Under the pieces are notes generated by a model that worked only from the letters and a program-made list of their open reading frames with translations, searched no databases and had not been told where the DNA came from. Below, one piece after another: positions 1 to 8,305 of a stretch of DNA of 64,000 nt. Made by a program: the position numbers and the translations under genes. Every line of letters begins with the position of its first letter. The stretch's first letter is position 1. Source of the stretch: Ureibacillus massiliensis 4400831 = CIP 108448 = CCUG 49529 (lineage in GTDB: Bacteria > Bacillota > Bacilli > Bacillales_A > Planococcaceae); contig NZ_JPVQ01000011.1 of the NCBI RefSeq assembly GCF_000772965.1, positions 1 to 64,000 on the forward strand, given 5' to 3'.

Positions 1-29
1 AACACCACTGATTTTTCAGTGGTTTTTTT
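1..29 (+). terminator. Intrinsic terminator at the left edge
   Basis: An ACCACTG/CAGTGGT stem with an ATTTTT loop is followed by a run of seven T. The same hairpin recurs at 304-334. Because the second copy ends a 5S-rRNA-like tail, this one probably ends an rRNA operon lying to the left of the window; that is an inference. Confidence 0.8.
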
Positions 30-250
30 ATATCTAAAAAGGCCTCAACTCCAAGAACCGAAGGTTCGATCGGCGCGTTAGAGAAGCAGATTATTATAAA
101 AAGCGAAAAGAAATATGAGTAAGGATTCGAGAAGTAAGAGGACCGAGGAGTTCAAGGAACCGAGGAGTGAGGAGCGGAATGTACTAGGTACATGAGCACC
201 GGAAGGACGAAGGTGACGCAGAAATCCGAAAGTCATCGGACTTCGAGATA

Positions 251-292
251 GTGTCGATGGTAGTTGGGGGATGCCCTGTGAGAGGTAGACGA
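251..292 (+). pseudogene. Decayed 5S rRNA 3'-end-like fragment
   Basis: The stretch contains GATGGTAGTTGGGGG followed by CCCTGTGAGAG and TAGACG, in the order and spacing of the 3' half of Bacillales 5S rRNA. The 5' half of 5S is not recognisable upstream; 60-250 instead holds purine-rich sequence with repeated 'accgaggag' words. The match is from memory of the 5S consensus, not an alignment. It sits between two copies of the same terminator, which suggests a partial duplication of an rRNA-operon end. It could still be transcribed as a short RNA. Confidence 0.55.
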
Positions 293-303
293 GCGCTTCG
301 CAC

Positions 304-334
304 AACACCACTGATTTTTCAGTGGTGTTTTTTT
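304..334 (+). terminator. Intrinsic terminator, second copy
   Basis: An AACACCACTG...CAGTGGTGTT stem with a seven-T tail. It is nearly identical to the hairpin at 1-29 and follows the 5S-like fragment directly. Confidence 0.8.
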
Positions 335-361
335 GTAATTAAAAAAGCCCCCAACTCTAAG

Positions 362-445
362 AACAAGGTAATTCACCTAAGACAAACAAATGTCCACAAG
401 AAAATATCTCAAAGACCAAACTCTGCCAAGGAATGACAAGAAAGC
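362..445. repeat. Short degenerate 'ACAA' repeat tract; no gene here
   Basis: Words GAACAAGG, GACAAAC, GACCAAA and GACAAGA lie at 362, 381, 414 and 435. The last step is 21 bases and the others about 19 and 33. It may be a worn member of the 21-bp array family seen at 19.4-19.8 kb and 35.3-35.7 kb. The short ORF running through this stretch has no ribosome binding site. The rest of 335-528 holds only the leader of the LysR gene. Confidence 0.3.
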
Positions 446-528
446 ATCTTAAGTTTTTTATTAGTAATAATGTTAAAATAAAATAGGGAATTTTAAGTCG
501 CCAAGTACTTTAAAGAGAGGGAATTTAA

Positions 529-1443
529 TTGACATTACAACAATTAAAATATGTGATTGAAGTTGCAAGAAGTCGATCTATAAGTAAAGCTGCACAGAAT
601 CTATTTATTAGTCAACCAAGTCTTTCAAATGCATTAAAAGAATTGGAGAAGGAAATAGGAATTACGATTTTTTCAAGAACCAATAAAGGAATTATTATTA
701 CCCAAGAGGGGACAGAATTTCTAGGATATGCAAGGCAGGTTGTAGAGCAAGCTGAGCTTCTTGAGAATCGTTATTCAATTAAACAGTCCCAGCAGCAGCA
801 TTTCTCAGTATCGGCTCAACATTATGCATTTGCTGTGAGTGCATTTGTTCGATTGTTAAAAAATTATAACCGTGAAGAGTACGAATTTACGTTAAGAGAA
901 ACTAAGACATATGAAATAATTGAAGATGTTAAAAACTTGCGAAGTGAAATTGGTATCCTTTATATAAACGAATTTAACCAGAAGGTGATTTCTAAATTTC
1001 TTAGAGAGGGAAATTTAGAATTCCATGAGTTATTTGAAGCTAAACCACATGTTTTTATTAGTTCAAAAAATCCTCTTGTAGACCAAGATTATGTTACTTT
1101 ATCTGATTTAATTCCGTATCCATATCTATCCTTTGAACAAGGGGATTATAATTCTTTTTATTTTTCAGAGGAAATATTAAGTACTCTTTCTAGACCGAAA
1201 AATATAAAAGTAAGTGACCGGGCAACCTTATTCAACCTATTAATTGGGTTAAATGGATATACCATATCTACAGGCGTTATAAGTAAAGAATTAAATAGCG
1301 ACATAGTTTCTATTCCGTTGAAGGTGGATGAACGAATTGTCGTGGGCTATATTACACACAAAAATATTTCAAATAGTCGTTTAGCAGATATATATATTGA
1401 CTATTTAAAGGAAACAATCAAGGAAGAACTGTCACAGCTATAG
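529..1443 (+). CDS. LysR-family transcriptional regulator
   Basis: A DNA-binding transcription factor of normal LysR length (304 aa). Residues 1-60 form the winged helix-turn-helix (SISKAAQNLFISQPSLSNAL around 17-36). The rest is the substrate-binding-like effector domain. The TTG start is supported by an AGAGAGGG ribosome binding site 8 bases upstream. The gene lies directly before a methionine-synthase-like gene in the same direction. LysR regulators often control neighbours, so a role in sulfur or methyl metabolism is possible, but the ligand cannot be read from sequence. Confidence 0.9.
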   Translation: MTLQQLKYVIEVARSRSISKAAQNLFISQPSLSNALKELEKEIGITIFSRTNKGIIITQEGTEFLGYARQVVEQAELLENRYSIKQSQQQHFSVSAQHYAFAVSAFVRLLKNYNREEYEFTLRETKTYEIIEDVKNLRSEIGILYINEFNQKVISKFLREGNLEFHELFEAKPHVFISSKNPLVDQDYVTLSDLIPYPYLSFEQGDYNSFYFSEEILSTLSRPKNIKVSDRATLFNLLIGLNGYTISTGVISKELNSDIVSIPLKVDERIVVGYITHKNISNSRLADIYIDYLKETIKEELSQL

Positions 1444-1549
1444 TTTATAACTATGACAAACAATAGATTTTAGGTGTTTCACTATATTGCTAATGGCATG
1501 CTACACTTACATTACTTAATAGAACGATATAGAAAGAAGGAGTGTAATC

Positions 1550-2647
1550 ATGACAAAAACAATAGTAAAAGCACCATTTCGTGCAGATCAGGTAGGGAGC
1601 TTACTACGTTCAGAGACTATAAAAATAGCAAGAAATGAATTAAAAGAAGGGAAAATTTCACAAGAACAGTTCCGTGAAATTGAAGTTCAAGAAATCAAAC
1701 GAATTGTTGATAAGCAAATCGAAGTGGGACTGCAAGCTGTAACTGAAGGAGAATTTGGTCGGGACTGGTGGCATTCGACTTTTATGGAACATCTATTAGG
1801 AGCTGAAGGATATATTCCGGAGCATGGATATGGTTTTAAAAATCAAGAAACAGATCCTTATGATGTTCGCCTTGTGGGAAAAGTTGCTTACAATCCGAGT
1901 CACCCATTTTTCCAACAGGCGAAAGATTTGTTGGAGATTGTTGAAGAAAGAGCTATGGTGAAATTTACTATTCCAAGCCCTAATCAATTCTTCCATCCTG
2001 CTATTATTAATGGACAATATGAAAGCTTTGATGACTTTGCACCAGACATTATTGAAGCATATAGAGAAACGATTAAAGAGTTCTATCGTATTGGTATCCG
2101 ATATATTCAGCTAGATGATGTTTACTTAGCGGTTATTGCAACTTCTGATTTTACACCAGAGGAAAAGAAATATAGAGCGGAATTAGCGGTAAGCGTTGTG
2201 AATAGCATTCTGCAAGATAAACCTGAAGATCTAACAGTTACGACTCATGTATGTAGAGGTAACTACCGTTCAGATTATCATTTTGCAGGAGGGTATGATG
2301 ATATTGCGCCGATTATCTTTGCTAATGAGAAAGTCGATGGATTCTTTTTAGAATATGATACGGAACGTGCAGGTAGCTTTGAGCCTCTTAAACATATTCC
2401 AAAAGGTGGTCCCAAAGTTGTTCTTGGACTAGTTACGTCAAAATTTGGCCAGTTAGAGGATAAAGAGACAATTAAAGCACGTATAAGAGAAGCTTCCCAA
2501 TACGTACCGTTAGAACAACTTTGCATTAGTCCTCAATGCGGCTTTGCTTCAACCCATCACGGTAACAAACTAACAGAAGAAGAACAATGGCAAAAATTAA
2601 AATTTGTTGTGGATGTAGCAAAAGAAGTTTGGGATGACTTTAACTAA
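1550..2647 (+). CDS. Cobalamin-independent methionine synthase II family protein (YxjG/YxjH-like)
   Basis: A 365-aa single-domain homologue of the C-terminal, zinc-binding half of MetE, like B. subtilis YxjG and YxjH. The four expected zinc ligands are visible: H233 and C235 in THVCRGN, E268 in FFLEYD and C330 in SPQCGF. This supports a methyl transfer to a thiol, probably homocysteine. The folate-binding N-terminal half of full MetE is absent, as is normal for the group. A GAAGGAG site precedes the ATG. No S-box riboswitch is visible upstream, unlike many methionine genes in Bacillales. The true methyl donor is unknown. Confidence 0.85.
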   Translation: MTKTIVKAPFRADQVGSLLRSETIKIARNELKEGKISQEQFREIEVQEIKRIVDKQIEVGLQAVTEGEFGRDWWHSTFMEHLLGAEGYIPEHGYGFKNQETDPYDVRLVGKVAYNPSHPFFQQAKDLLEIVEERAMVKFTIPSPNQFFHPAIINGQYESFDDFAPDIIEAYRETIKEFYRIGIRYIQLDDVYLAVIATSDFTPEEKKYRAELAVSVVNSILQDKPEDLTVTTHVCRGNYRSDYHFAGGYDDIAPIIFANEKVDGFFLEYDTERAGSFEPLKHIPKGGPKVVLGLVTSKFGQLEDKETIKARIREASQYVPLEQLCISPQCGFASTHHGNKLTEEEQWQKLKFVVDVAKEVWDDFN

Positions 2648-2834
2648 TATTTTGGAGTAACCATAATAAAATTTGAATCACCTAGTATATGTGAATTTGT
2701 AGCAGGGGAAAGATTTAATTTCTTTTTTCTGCATTTTTTTACTAATGAAGGAAAGTTACTAAATTAAATGGGTATATAAATAAAAAACCAAATTCATACT
2801 AGTTTTGTTAAATAAGAATATGGAGGGCTAAAAT

Positions 2835-4313
2835 ATGGTGCGAGAACCTATTAAGGTCAGTTCAATTATAAATGGCAAAAAAATAGATACAGAACGAACA
2901 TTACCGCGTGAAAATCCTACTCACCCTGATGAAGTTGTTGGATATGCGCCAATTAATACTAGGGAAGAGACAATACAAGCTATTGACGCTGCCTATAATG
3001 CATTTAAAGAGTGGGCTTGGAGCGATGTGGATGATCGTATTGCCAGAATGAAGCGAGCTATTGAAAAAATTAAAGACTCTACTGATGAAATCGCGGAGTT
3101 ATTGTCACGTGAACACGGTAAAGCACTTTATGATTCAAAAGGAGAAATTGCCATCTCACTAATGTGGATGGAATTTGCATGTGACCATGTGAAAGAAGCT
3201 GTAACACCTGAAATTAAAGAACATGAAAATGGGCGAACAATAATAACTTTTGATCCTATAGGTGTTGTTTCAGCAATTACACCATGGAACTATCCGATTT
3301 CTTTATCAACAATTAAAATTGCTCCTGCGTTATTAACGGGAAATACGATGGTTTTAAAACCGAGTCCATTTGCTCCATTAGCAGTTAGTCGCGTATGTGA
3401 AATCATTGCAGACGAATTTCCTCCGGGTGTGTTGAATCTTGTACATGGTGAGGCGGAAGTTGGTGTTGAATTAACGTCGAACGAAAAGGTAGCGAAAATC
3501 GCATTCACAGGTGGAACGAGAACGGCAAAAAGTATTATGAAAGCTGCATCAGAAACGATAAAGAAAATGACACTTGAGCTTGGTGGTAATGATGCTGCCA
3601 TTGTACTCGATAGTTTTGATGTAAATGATGAGCGAGCATTACGTCGAATGGTCATTTCCAACTTCTTAACTGCCGGTCAAATTTGTATGATTGCAAAACG
3701 TGTTTATGTACATCGTTCCATTTATGACAAATTCGTTGAAAAGTATATTGAAGCTGCAAATAAATGGATTCGTTTAGGAGATCCATTTAACCCTGATGTT
3801 ACCGTAGGACCTGTTAATAATAAAAATCAAGTTCAATATGTTCGAAGTCTTGTTGAAAAGGCAGAGAAGGATGGCGCAAAAGTTATTCCACTAGGTCAGA
3901 TTTTAAATCCAGAACTAATGGAAGAAGGATATTTCCTTCAGCCTACACTTGTATTAGAGGCAGACTTTCATGCGGATATTGTGGTAGAAGAACAATTTGG
4001 TCCAACTGTGCCAATCTTACCATTTGATGATGAAGAACAAGTGATTGAATTGCATAACGAAAGTATCTATGGTTTAACAAGCTCTGTTTGGGGAGAAGAA
4101 GAACATGCGATTAAAGTTGCCCGTCGTATTGAAGCGGGGACAACAATGATCAATACAGCAGCCGTACAAGGCTTAGATGTTCGTTTCCCATTCGGTGGTG
4201 TGAAACAGTCAGGTGTTGGACGAGAATACGGTGTTGAAGGAATAAAATCCTATACAGAGACTCACGTGATTAATATTCCTAAAAGCTTAGAATTACCTTA
4301 TATTCCAGAATAA
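2835..4313 (+). CDS. NAD(P)-dependent aldehyde dehydrogenase
   Basis: A full-length ALDH-superfamily enzyme (492 aa) that oxidises an aldehyde to the acid. Visible motifs are PWNYP at 150-154, the coenzyme lysine in LKPSPF (K175), FTGG at 224-227, the general base in LELGG (E248) and the catalytic cysteine in GQICM (C284). The start has a GGAGG site 8 bases upstream. About 190 non-coding bases separate it from the methionine-synthase-like gene. The substrate cannot be assigned; succinate-semialdehyde-like and betaine-aldehyde-like enzymes share these motifs. Confidence 0.9.
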   Translation: MVREPIKVSSIINGKKIDTERTLPRENPTHPDEVVGYAPINTREETIQAIDAAYNAFKEWAWSDVDDRIARMKRAIEKIKDSTDEIAELLSREHGKALYDSKGEIAISLMWMEFACDHVKEAVTPEIKEHENGRTIITFDPIGVVSAITPWNYPISLSTIKIAPALLTGNTMVLKPSPFAPLAVSRVCEIIADEFPPGVLNLVHGEAEVGVELTSNEKVAKIAFTGGTRTAKSIMKAASETIKKMTLELGGNDAAIVLDSFDVNDERALRRMVISNFLTAGQICMIAKRVYVHRSIYDKFVEKYIEAANKWIRLGDPFNPDVTVGPVNNKNQVQYVRSLVEKAEKDGAKVIPLGQILNPELMEEGYFLQPTLVLEADFHADIVVEEQFGPTVPILPFDDEEQVIELHNESIYGLTSSVWGEEEHAIKVARRIEAGTTMINTAAVQGLDVRFPFGGVKQSGVGREYGVEGIKSYTETHVINIPKSLELPYIPE

Positions 4314-4513
4314 AGACTGAAGAAGACAAAAAGGTAAAGAAAGTAATTTCCTTTCTTCACCTTTTCCTTTTTACAAAGCTATTAAGAGACAATGCAGCTA
4401 AGTCAACATATGTGTCAGCGAACAATATATTCCGTTATAAACATAACAAATGCTTTAGCCATTCCATTAATGAAAGATACTTGGTCAATCGGAAGATCCT
4501 TATAATTAAAAGG

Positions 4514-4798
4514 TTACCAACCAAATGCTGAAACTAGTGTAATACCTAGGATGGCTCCTAGTGCAATTCCATAACCTAAGCCGCCACCACCGTAGCCAAA
4601 AGGTCCATATCCATACCCACCACCAAAGCCCCAGAAGCCTAGTCCATACCCACCACGTTCTTTCATCGGTAGAATCCACACCATATCACGATCTACTTTT
4701 GTAATTTTCCCAACATGTTTTCTTCCTTTTTTATCAGTAATACATACAATTTTGCCATGATATTTACAACAAAGTTCATATGCTTGACGTATATGCAT
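4514..4798 (-). CDS. Small protein with Gly/Tyr-rich middle and C-terminal hydrophobic segment
   Basis: A 94-aa protein with a strong AAAGGAGGAA site before the ATG. Residues 1-45 are polar with two adjacent cysteines (ELCCKYHGKIVCITDKKG) and look like a small beta-barrel with KHVGKITKVD. Residues 48-75 are almost all Gly, Tyr and Phe. The end (GIALGAILGITLVSAFGW) could span or dock to a membrane. Small Gly/Tyr-rich proteins of this kind are common among spore coat components, so a spore role is possible, but I do not recognise the family. Confidence 0.75.
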   Translation of the reverse strand: MHIRQAYELCCKYHGKIVCITDKKGRKHVGKITKVDRDMVWILPMKERGGYGLGFWGFGGGYGYGPFGYGGGGLGYGIALGAILGITLVSAFGW

Positions 4799-4906
4799 AT
4801 TCTTTCCTCCTTTCCTACTTAGACTTTTATTAATTTATGCCGTAGTAAGATGAACACACGAGTTAATAGTCTAAAACATAAAATAGAAAAAAAGGAGGAG
4901 TAGGGT

Positions 4907-5755
4907 TTGGCAGTTGAAAATACAAAGGTGATACTTGAGGAAATAGTTGAGATGTCACGATTATTAGTAGAATCATCGCCTAGATTTATTCAGCAAAAAT
5001 TGTTCTATCATCACCTGAAAAGTTATTTTTCCGATGTTCCCCCAGAAGAATTGCTTTTTATTCTTATAAGAAACGGGTTATTTACACCAGAAGAGATAGT
5101 AGACATAGAGTTTACATTAAAACAATTAGAAGAAAAGAATACTTGGAGAATTGTTCAAAAGGAATATGAGAGACTTAAAAAATTATGGAATGGGAAAGAG
5201 ACGCCAATCTTCATCTTTCCATTAACAAAACATCGTCCGAATATTGAAGGGATAATTGCAAATAAAAATGGATTATCTTTTAGGGAAAATATCTTCCTCT
5301 TCATATCCCTAGAATTGGAGGAGACAGAGTTAAAAGCAATGATTGCACACGAATATCATCACTGTTGTAGGCTTGATTATTTAAATAAAGCACCTGAAAA
5401 TATACCATTGAAGGATTCTTTAATTATTGAAGGGATGGCTGAATGCGCAGTTGAGGAATTATATGGATCAAAGTGGTGTTCCCCTTGGATCAATCGATAC
5501 TCATTGGAAGAAATGAAGGAAATTTGGTTCGATAGGTTTGTTCCATATCTAAATAGTAAGGGAGTTATAAAGCACCAACCTTTTTTATATGGAGATGGTA
5601 CTTCTAATTTTCCTAGGTGGATTGGCTATTGTATAGGATATTCTATTGTAAAATCTTTTCTAAAAAAGAATGGACCAATTAATCAAGAAATCTTTATTCA
5701 AACTCCTGCTGATGAATTAATTTCAAGGTCCGATTTTTTTAAACTTTCAAATTAA
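4907..5755 (+). CDS. Predicted Zn-dependent protease, DUF2268 family (YjaZ-like)
   Basis: A 282-aa cytoplasmic protein with a gluzincin-like HEYHH motif at 148-152 (H148, E149, H152). Downstream EGMAECAVEEL (about 172-182) can supply the third metal ligand. This layout fits DUF2268, the family of B. subtilis YjaZ. The start is TTG with an AAAGGAGGAG site. No signal peptide is visible. The substrate is unknown. Confidence 0.8.
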   Translation: MAVENTKVILEEIVEMSRLLVESSPRFIQQKLFYHHLKSYFSDVPPEELLFILIRNGLFTPEEIVDIEFTLKQLEEKNTWRIVQKEYERLKKLWNGKETPIFIFPLTKHRPNIEGIIANKNGLSFRENIFLFISLELEETELKAMIAHEYHHCCRLDYLNKAPENIPLKDSLIIEGMAECAVEELYGSKWCSPWINRYSLEEMKEIWFDRFVPYLNSKGVIKHQPFLYGDGTSNFPRWIGYCIGYSIVKSFLKKNGPINQEIFIQTPADELISRSDFFKLSN

Positions 5756-5862
5756 CGCCGATGGTAATGGGGGCATATCTGCCAAAGATAAATTTGGCAC
5801 AACATCACTAAGTTCAGTGGAATTATGTCAAAAGCCCCCAACTATTATTAAGCATATCGGCG
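5756..5862. repeat. Nested inverted repeat (three stem sets)
   Basis: Outer arms are CGCCGAT (5756) and ATCGGCG (5856). Middle arms are GGGGGC (5769) and GCCCCC (5834). Inside lie TGCCAAA/TTTGGCA (5780/5793) and a CACT...AGTG hairpin. The whole intergenic space between two convergent genes could fold as one branched structure. It may act as a bidirectional terminator, although no clear T-run follows the outer arms. Confidence 0.6.
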
Positions 5863-5879
5863 CTCTAGAATTTTAAATT

Positions 5880-6521
5880 TTAGAAAGCTGTCCAACCTGC
5901 ATCTGCAGCAATTACTTGCCCATTAATGAAACTTGATTCATCAGAGCCTAAGAATAGTGCAAGCTGAGCTATTTCGTCGGGTTGTCCACCACGAGGCATT
6001 GTAGCCATACCAGTTTGTTGACGGCCCATACCAAATTGAGAGATGTTTGTCATGGATGCACCAATATTCGTTTCTACTCCACCTGGTGCAATGCCGTTGC
6101 AACGGATACCTGAGCTTGCGTACATATAAGCAGTATTTTTTGTTAAACCAGTTACAGCATGTTTAGAGGCAGTATAAGCAGCGCCAGCACGAGCCCCACG
6201 TAAACCACCAACAGAAATATTATTTACAATGACGCCATGGCCTTGCTCTAGGAAAAGATTTACTGCAATTCGCATTGCACGCATGACACCAGTAGTATTA
6301 ACTGCAAAAACACGATCCCATCTTTCATCAGAAGTTTCCCCAACAGGTTCCATACCGTCCATAATACCAGCGTTGTTTACCAAAATATCCAATTTACCAA
6401 ATGCAGCTTTTGTTTCAGCAAATAGGTTTTCTAAATCAGTCAATTCTGCAACGTTTGCGCGGTTAGCAATTGCTTCTCCACCGGCTACTTTGATAGCATC
6501 AGCTACAGCTTGGGCCCCTCC
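5880..6521 (-). pseudogene. SDR-family oxidoreductase, N-terminally truncated
   Basis: The frame encodes most of a short-chain dehydrogenase: LDILVNNAG, the YTASK catalytic motif with the upstream Ser in NISVGG, and a complete C-terminus ending GQVIAADAGWTAF. Homology runs up to GGAQAVADAIKVAGG near 6521. The first roughly 40 residues, including the GxxxGxG nucleotide-binding motif, are missing, and the sequence beyond is unrelated. A TTG at 6443 is the only start-like codon and would remove still more. The protein could not bind NAD(P) normally, so I call it a pseudogene left by a deletion. Confidence 0.8.
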
Positions 6522-6538
6522 AAAGTTTTTTAGTTTAT

Positions 6539-6637
6539 TTAATTGAAGTTTAATAGACAGAGTAAAAATATTCCAATGACAAAATAGGGAATTTTTCCAT
6601 CCTTATAAGTTTTACGGAAAAAGAAAAATGGATGTCG
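6539..6637 (-). pseudogene. C-terminal fragment of a membrane protein
   Basis: Read on the minus strand, this short stretch encodes a basic loop (FFFRKTYKDGKIP), a hydrophobic helix (YFVIGIFLLCLL) and a stop. It has no start of its own and directly abuts the broken SDR gene. It looks like the tail of a different gene joined to it by a deletion. The parent protein is not recognised. Confidence 0.35.
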
Positions 6638-6703
6638 CTATCCATGAAAATGAAGTCAAATAAAGCTTGTCTATAAAATTGTTGTACTAAACTGGAAACT
6701 TTT

Positions 6704-7045
6704 TCACTGTTTATGCTGTTCCTTTAAAATACTAATTTTTTGAGAAACTAAAATTAATACAAAGCTAAATAAGTAAGTCACACTAGTTATTCCAAACCAA
6801 GAGAAAATTCCGGGGGTAAAATATACATAGAGACTAACTGGGAATGACCAAATAAATGCAACGAGCATCAGCTTATGATTTGTTTTAAGCGCAGAAATGA
6901 TTGCTAAACATGCAGGTAAACATAACATGAAAAAAGTTGTTGCGATGGGACCAGTTGAAGGAGCGGCATAAGGATTATTAAAAACTAATTGTATCCATAA
7001 TAGAATGCTAGCAATTCCTGAAAGGATGCTTATTAATTTCGCCAA
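6704..7045 (-). CDS. Small integral membrane protein, four predicted TM segments
   Basis: A 113-aa hydrophobic protein. Likely membrane segments are about 5-22, 35-53, 60-77 and 82-100, ending in a basic tail (SQKISILKEQHKQ). The Shine-Dalgarno is weak (GAAAGGAAAT). I do not recognise the family, and no neighbour indicates a function. Confidence 0.6.
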   Translation of the reverse strand: MAKLISILSGIASILLWIQLVFNNPYAAPSTGPIATTFFMLCLPACLAIISALKTNHKLMLVAFIWSFPVSLYVYFTPGIFSWFGITSVTYLFSFVLILVSQKISILKEQHKQ

Positions 7046-7228
7046 ATATCTAATAAAATCATTTCCTTTCGTGTGAGTTTTATTAAAGATGAAATATATT
7101 AATGGTTTAGTAAATAATATTCTTTATTCGATTTCGATATAACATAAAACGTTAATGCTATTTTGTTTTATTAAATCATAATTCTTGTACATGTTATAGT
7201 AATAGAGACTAGTTGAAAATGTGGAAGG

Positions 7229-7429
7229 ATGACATCTTTTGTGAAAAAACAAATTTGGTTTGAAGTAGAGGAAAATGAGACAATTGAACAATGTTTAGAA
7301 CGTATGAGAACAGCAGGGTATATGCCAATGGGAAGAAGAGAAGAACCCGTTTTTCATATGGTGAATGGTGAGCCTACATATTTGCGTCAAAAAATTCAAT
7401 TTAAAGGAATATTAAAAGAAGAAAATTAG
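7229..7429 (+). CDS. yebG: NETI-motif protein YebG
   Basis: A 66-aa protein carrying the ENETI sequence (residues 15-19) that names this family. It is the usual small gene immediately upstream of purE in Bacillus, and the position is the same here. The C-terminal half (YLRQKIQFKGIL) matches the family's general pattern. Its function is unknown. It lies before the PurR operator, so it is probably not part of the purine transcript. Confidence 0.85.
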   Translation: MTSFVKKQIWFEVEENETIEQCLERMRTAGYMPMGRREEPVFHMVNGEPTYLRQKIQFKGILKEEN

Positions 7430-7441
7430 ATTTTGTTACTA

Positions 7442-7485
7442 AAAACCGAACAATCCTATTTTCTGAAAATTAATCGTTCGCATTT
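7442..7485 (+). promoter_or_regulatory. PurR operator (two inverted PurBoxes)
   Basis: AAAACCGAACAAT at 7442 matches the Bacillus PurBox (AWWWCCGAACWWT). An inverted, less perfect partner (ATCGTTCGCATTT) lies at 7473. About 18 bases separate the two boxes, close to the 16-17 known for B. subtilis. The pair ends just before the -35 element of the purE promoter, where PurR would block initiation when PRPP is low. Confidence 0.75.
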
Positions 7486-7490
7486 TGTCA

Positions 7491-7519
7491 TTGATTTTCT
7501 GTTTAACCCTTGTTAAAAT
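7491..7519 (+). promoter_or_regulatory. Sigma-A promoter of the purine operon
   Basis: TTGATT (7491-7496), a 17-base spacer and TAAAAT (7514-7519). Transcription would start near 7526, giving a leader of about 290 bases that contains the guanine riboswitch. Confidence 0.7.
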
Positions 7520-7587
7520 GATAAAGCAAAACAATGATAATCATATATAAATTGTTAAGTTGGTCGGTTCAAATCAATTTAATGAAA

Positions 7588-7658
7588 TCCCACATATATG
7601 CTAGAGAATATGGCTCTAGTGTCTCTACCCGATACCGTAAATATCGGACTATGCGGGA
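7588..7658 (+). promoter_or_regulatory. Guanine riboswitch aptamer
   Basis: A classic purine aptamer. P1 is formed by TCCCACAT and ATGCGGGA, P2 by CTAGAG/CTCTAG (7601 and 7614), and P3 by CCGAT/ATCGG around the ACCGTAAAT loop. The junctions carry GTCTCTACC and GGACTATG. The specificity base is C at 7649, equivalent to C74 of xpt, which pairs with guanine; adenine riboswitches have U. It would switch off the purine operon when guanine or hypoxanthine is plentiful. Confidence 0.93.
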
Positions 7659-7730
7659 AAGCGAACTTTAAGACAGGTTTATAAAAGAGTATGGGATTCT
7701 AATTCCACAAACTTTTTTGTGACCTACTAT

Positions 7731-7786
7731 GTCCTCAAGTGATCTGCTTTCTCTCGTGTAGATGGTAGATTATTTGGGGACTTTTT
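7731..7786 (+). terminator. Riboswitch-controlled terminator before purE
   Basis: GTCCTCAA (7731) pairs with TTGGGGAC (7774), extended inward by GATCT/AGAT, and five T follow. It ends 30 bases before the purE start and is the expected expression platform of the upstream aptamer. Confidence 0.8.
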
Positions 7787-7816
7787 ATTTATAAGTTTAC
7801 ATAAGGGAGCGAAATC

Positions 7817-8305
7817 ATGAATCCAAAAATTGGTGTGATTATGGGAAGCACAAGTGACTGGGAAACAATGAAACACGCTTGTGATATTTTAGAAGAATTA
7901 CAGGTTCCATACGAGAAAAAGGTCGTTTCTGCACATCGTACACCTGATTTAATGTTTGAGTACGCAGAAAATGCAAGATCTAGAGGGATTCAAATCATTA
8001 TAGCGGGTGCAGGTGGTGCCGCACATTTACCTGGTATGGTTGCAGCAAAAACTACATTACCAGTTATCGGTGTACCTGTTCAATCTAAAGCATTAAATGG
8101 CTTAGATTCTTTGTTATCAATCGTTCAAATGCCAGGAGGCGTACCAGTTGCAACGGTTGCGATTGGGAATGCTGGTGCTACTAATGCAGGTTTATTAGCT
8201 GCTCAAATTTTATCGATTTCAGATTTAGAATTAGCAAATAAGCTAGAGGCTCGTCGTGAAGCCTTAAAAGAAAAAGTATTAGAAAGTACAGGTGACCTAC
8301 TGTGA
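7817..8305 (+). CDS. purE: N5-carboxyaminoimidazole ribonucleotide mutase
   Basis: Converts N5-CAIR to CAIR in IMP synthesis and works directly after PurK. The 162-aa protein has the class I PurE motifs GSTSDWETM (10-18), SAHRTPD (38-44, with the catalytic His) and [11 protein letters not shown] (64-74). It is the first gene of the operon, with an AAGGGAGCG ribosome binding site. Its end overlaps the purK start. Confidence 0.97.
   Translation: MNPKIGVIMGSTSDWETMKHACDILEELQVPYEKKVVSAHRTPDLMFEYAENARSRGIQIIIAGAGGAAHLPGMVAAKTTLPVIGVPVQSKALNGLDSLLSIVQMPGGVPVATVAIGNAGATNAGLLAAQILSISDLELANKLEARREALKEKVLESTGDLL

Noticed and set aside
78-436. Short ORFs at 78-311 (minus) and 251-436 (plus)
   Set aside because: They cross the 5S-like fragment and terminators and have no ribosome binding site.
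1444-1549. S-box or T-box leader before the methionine-synthase-like gene
   Set aside because: The 106-base gap is too short and lacks the conserved elements of either.
7588-7658. Adenine riboswitch
   Set aside because: The specificity base is C (7649), which recognises guanine or hypoxanthine.
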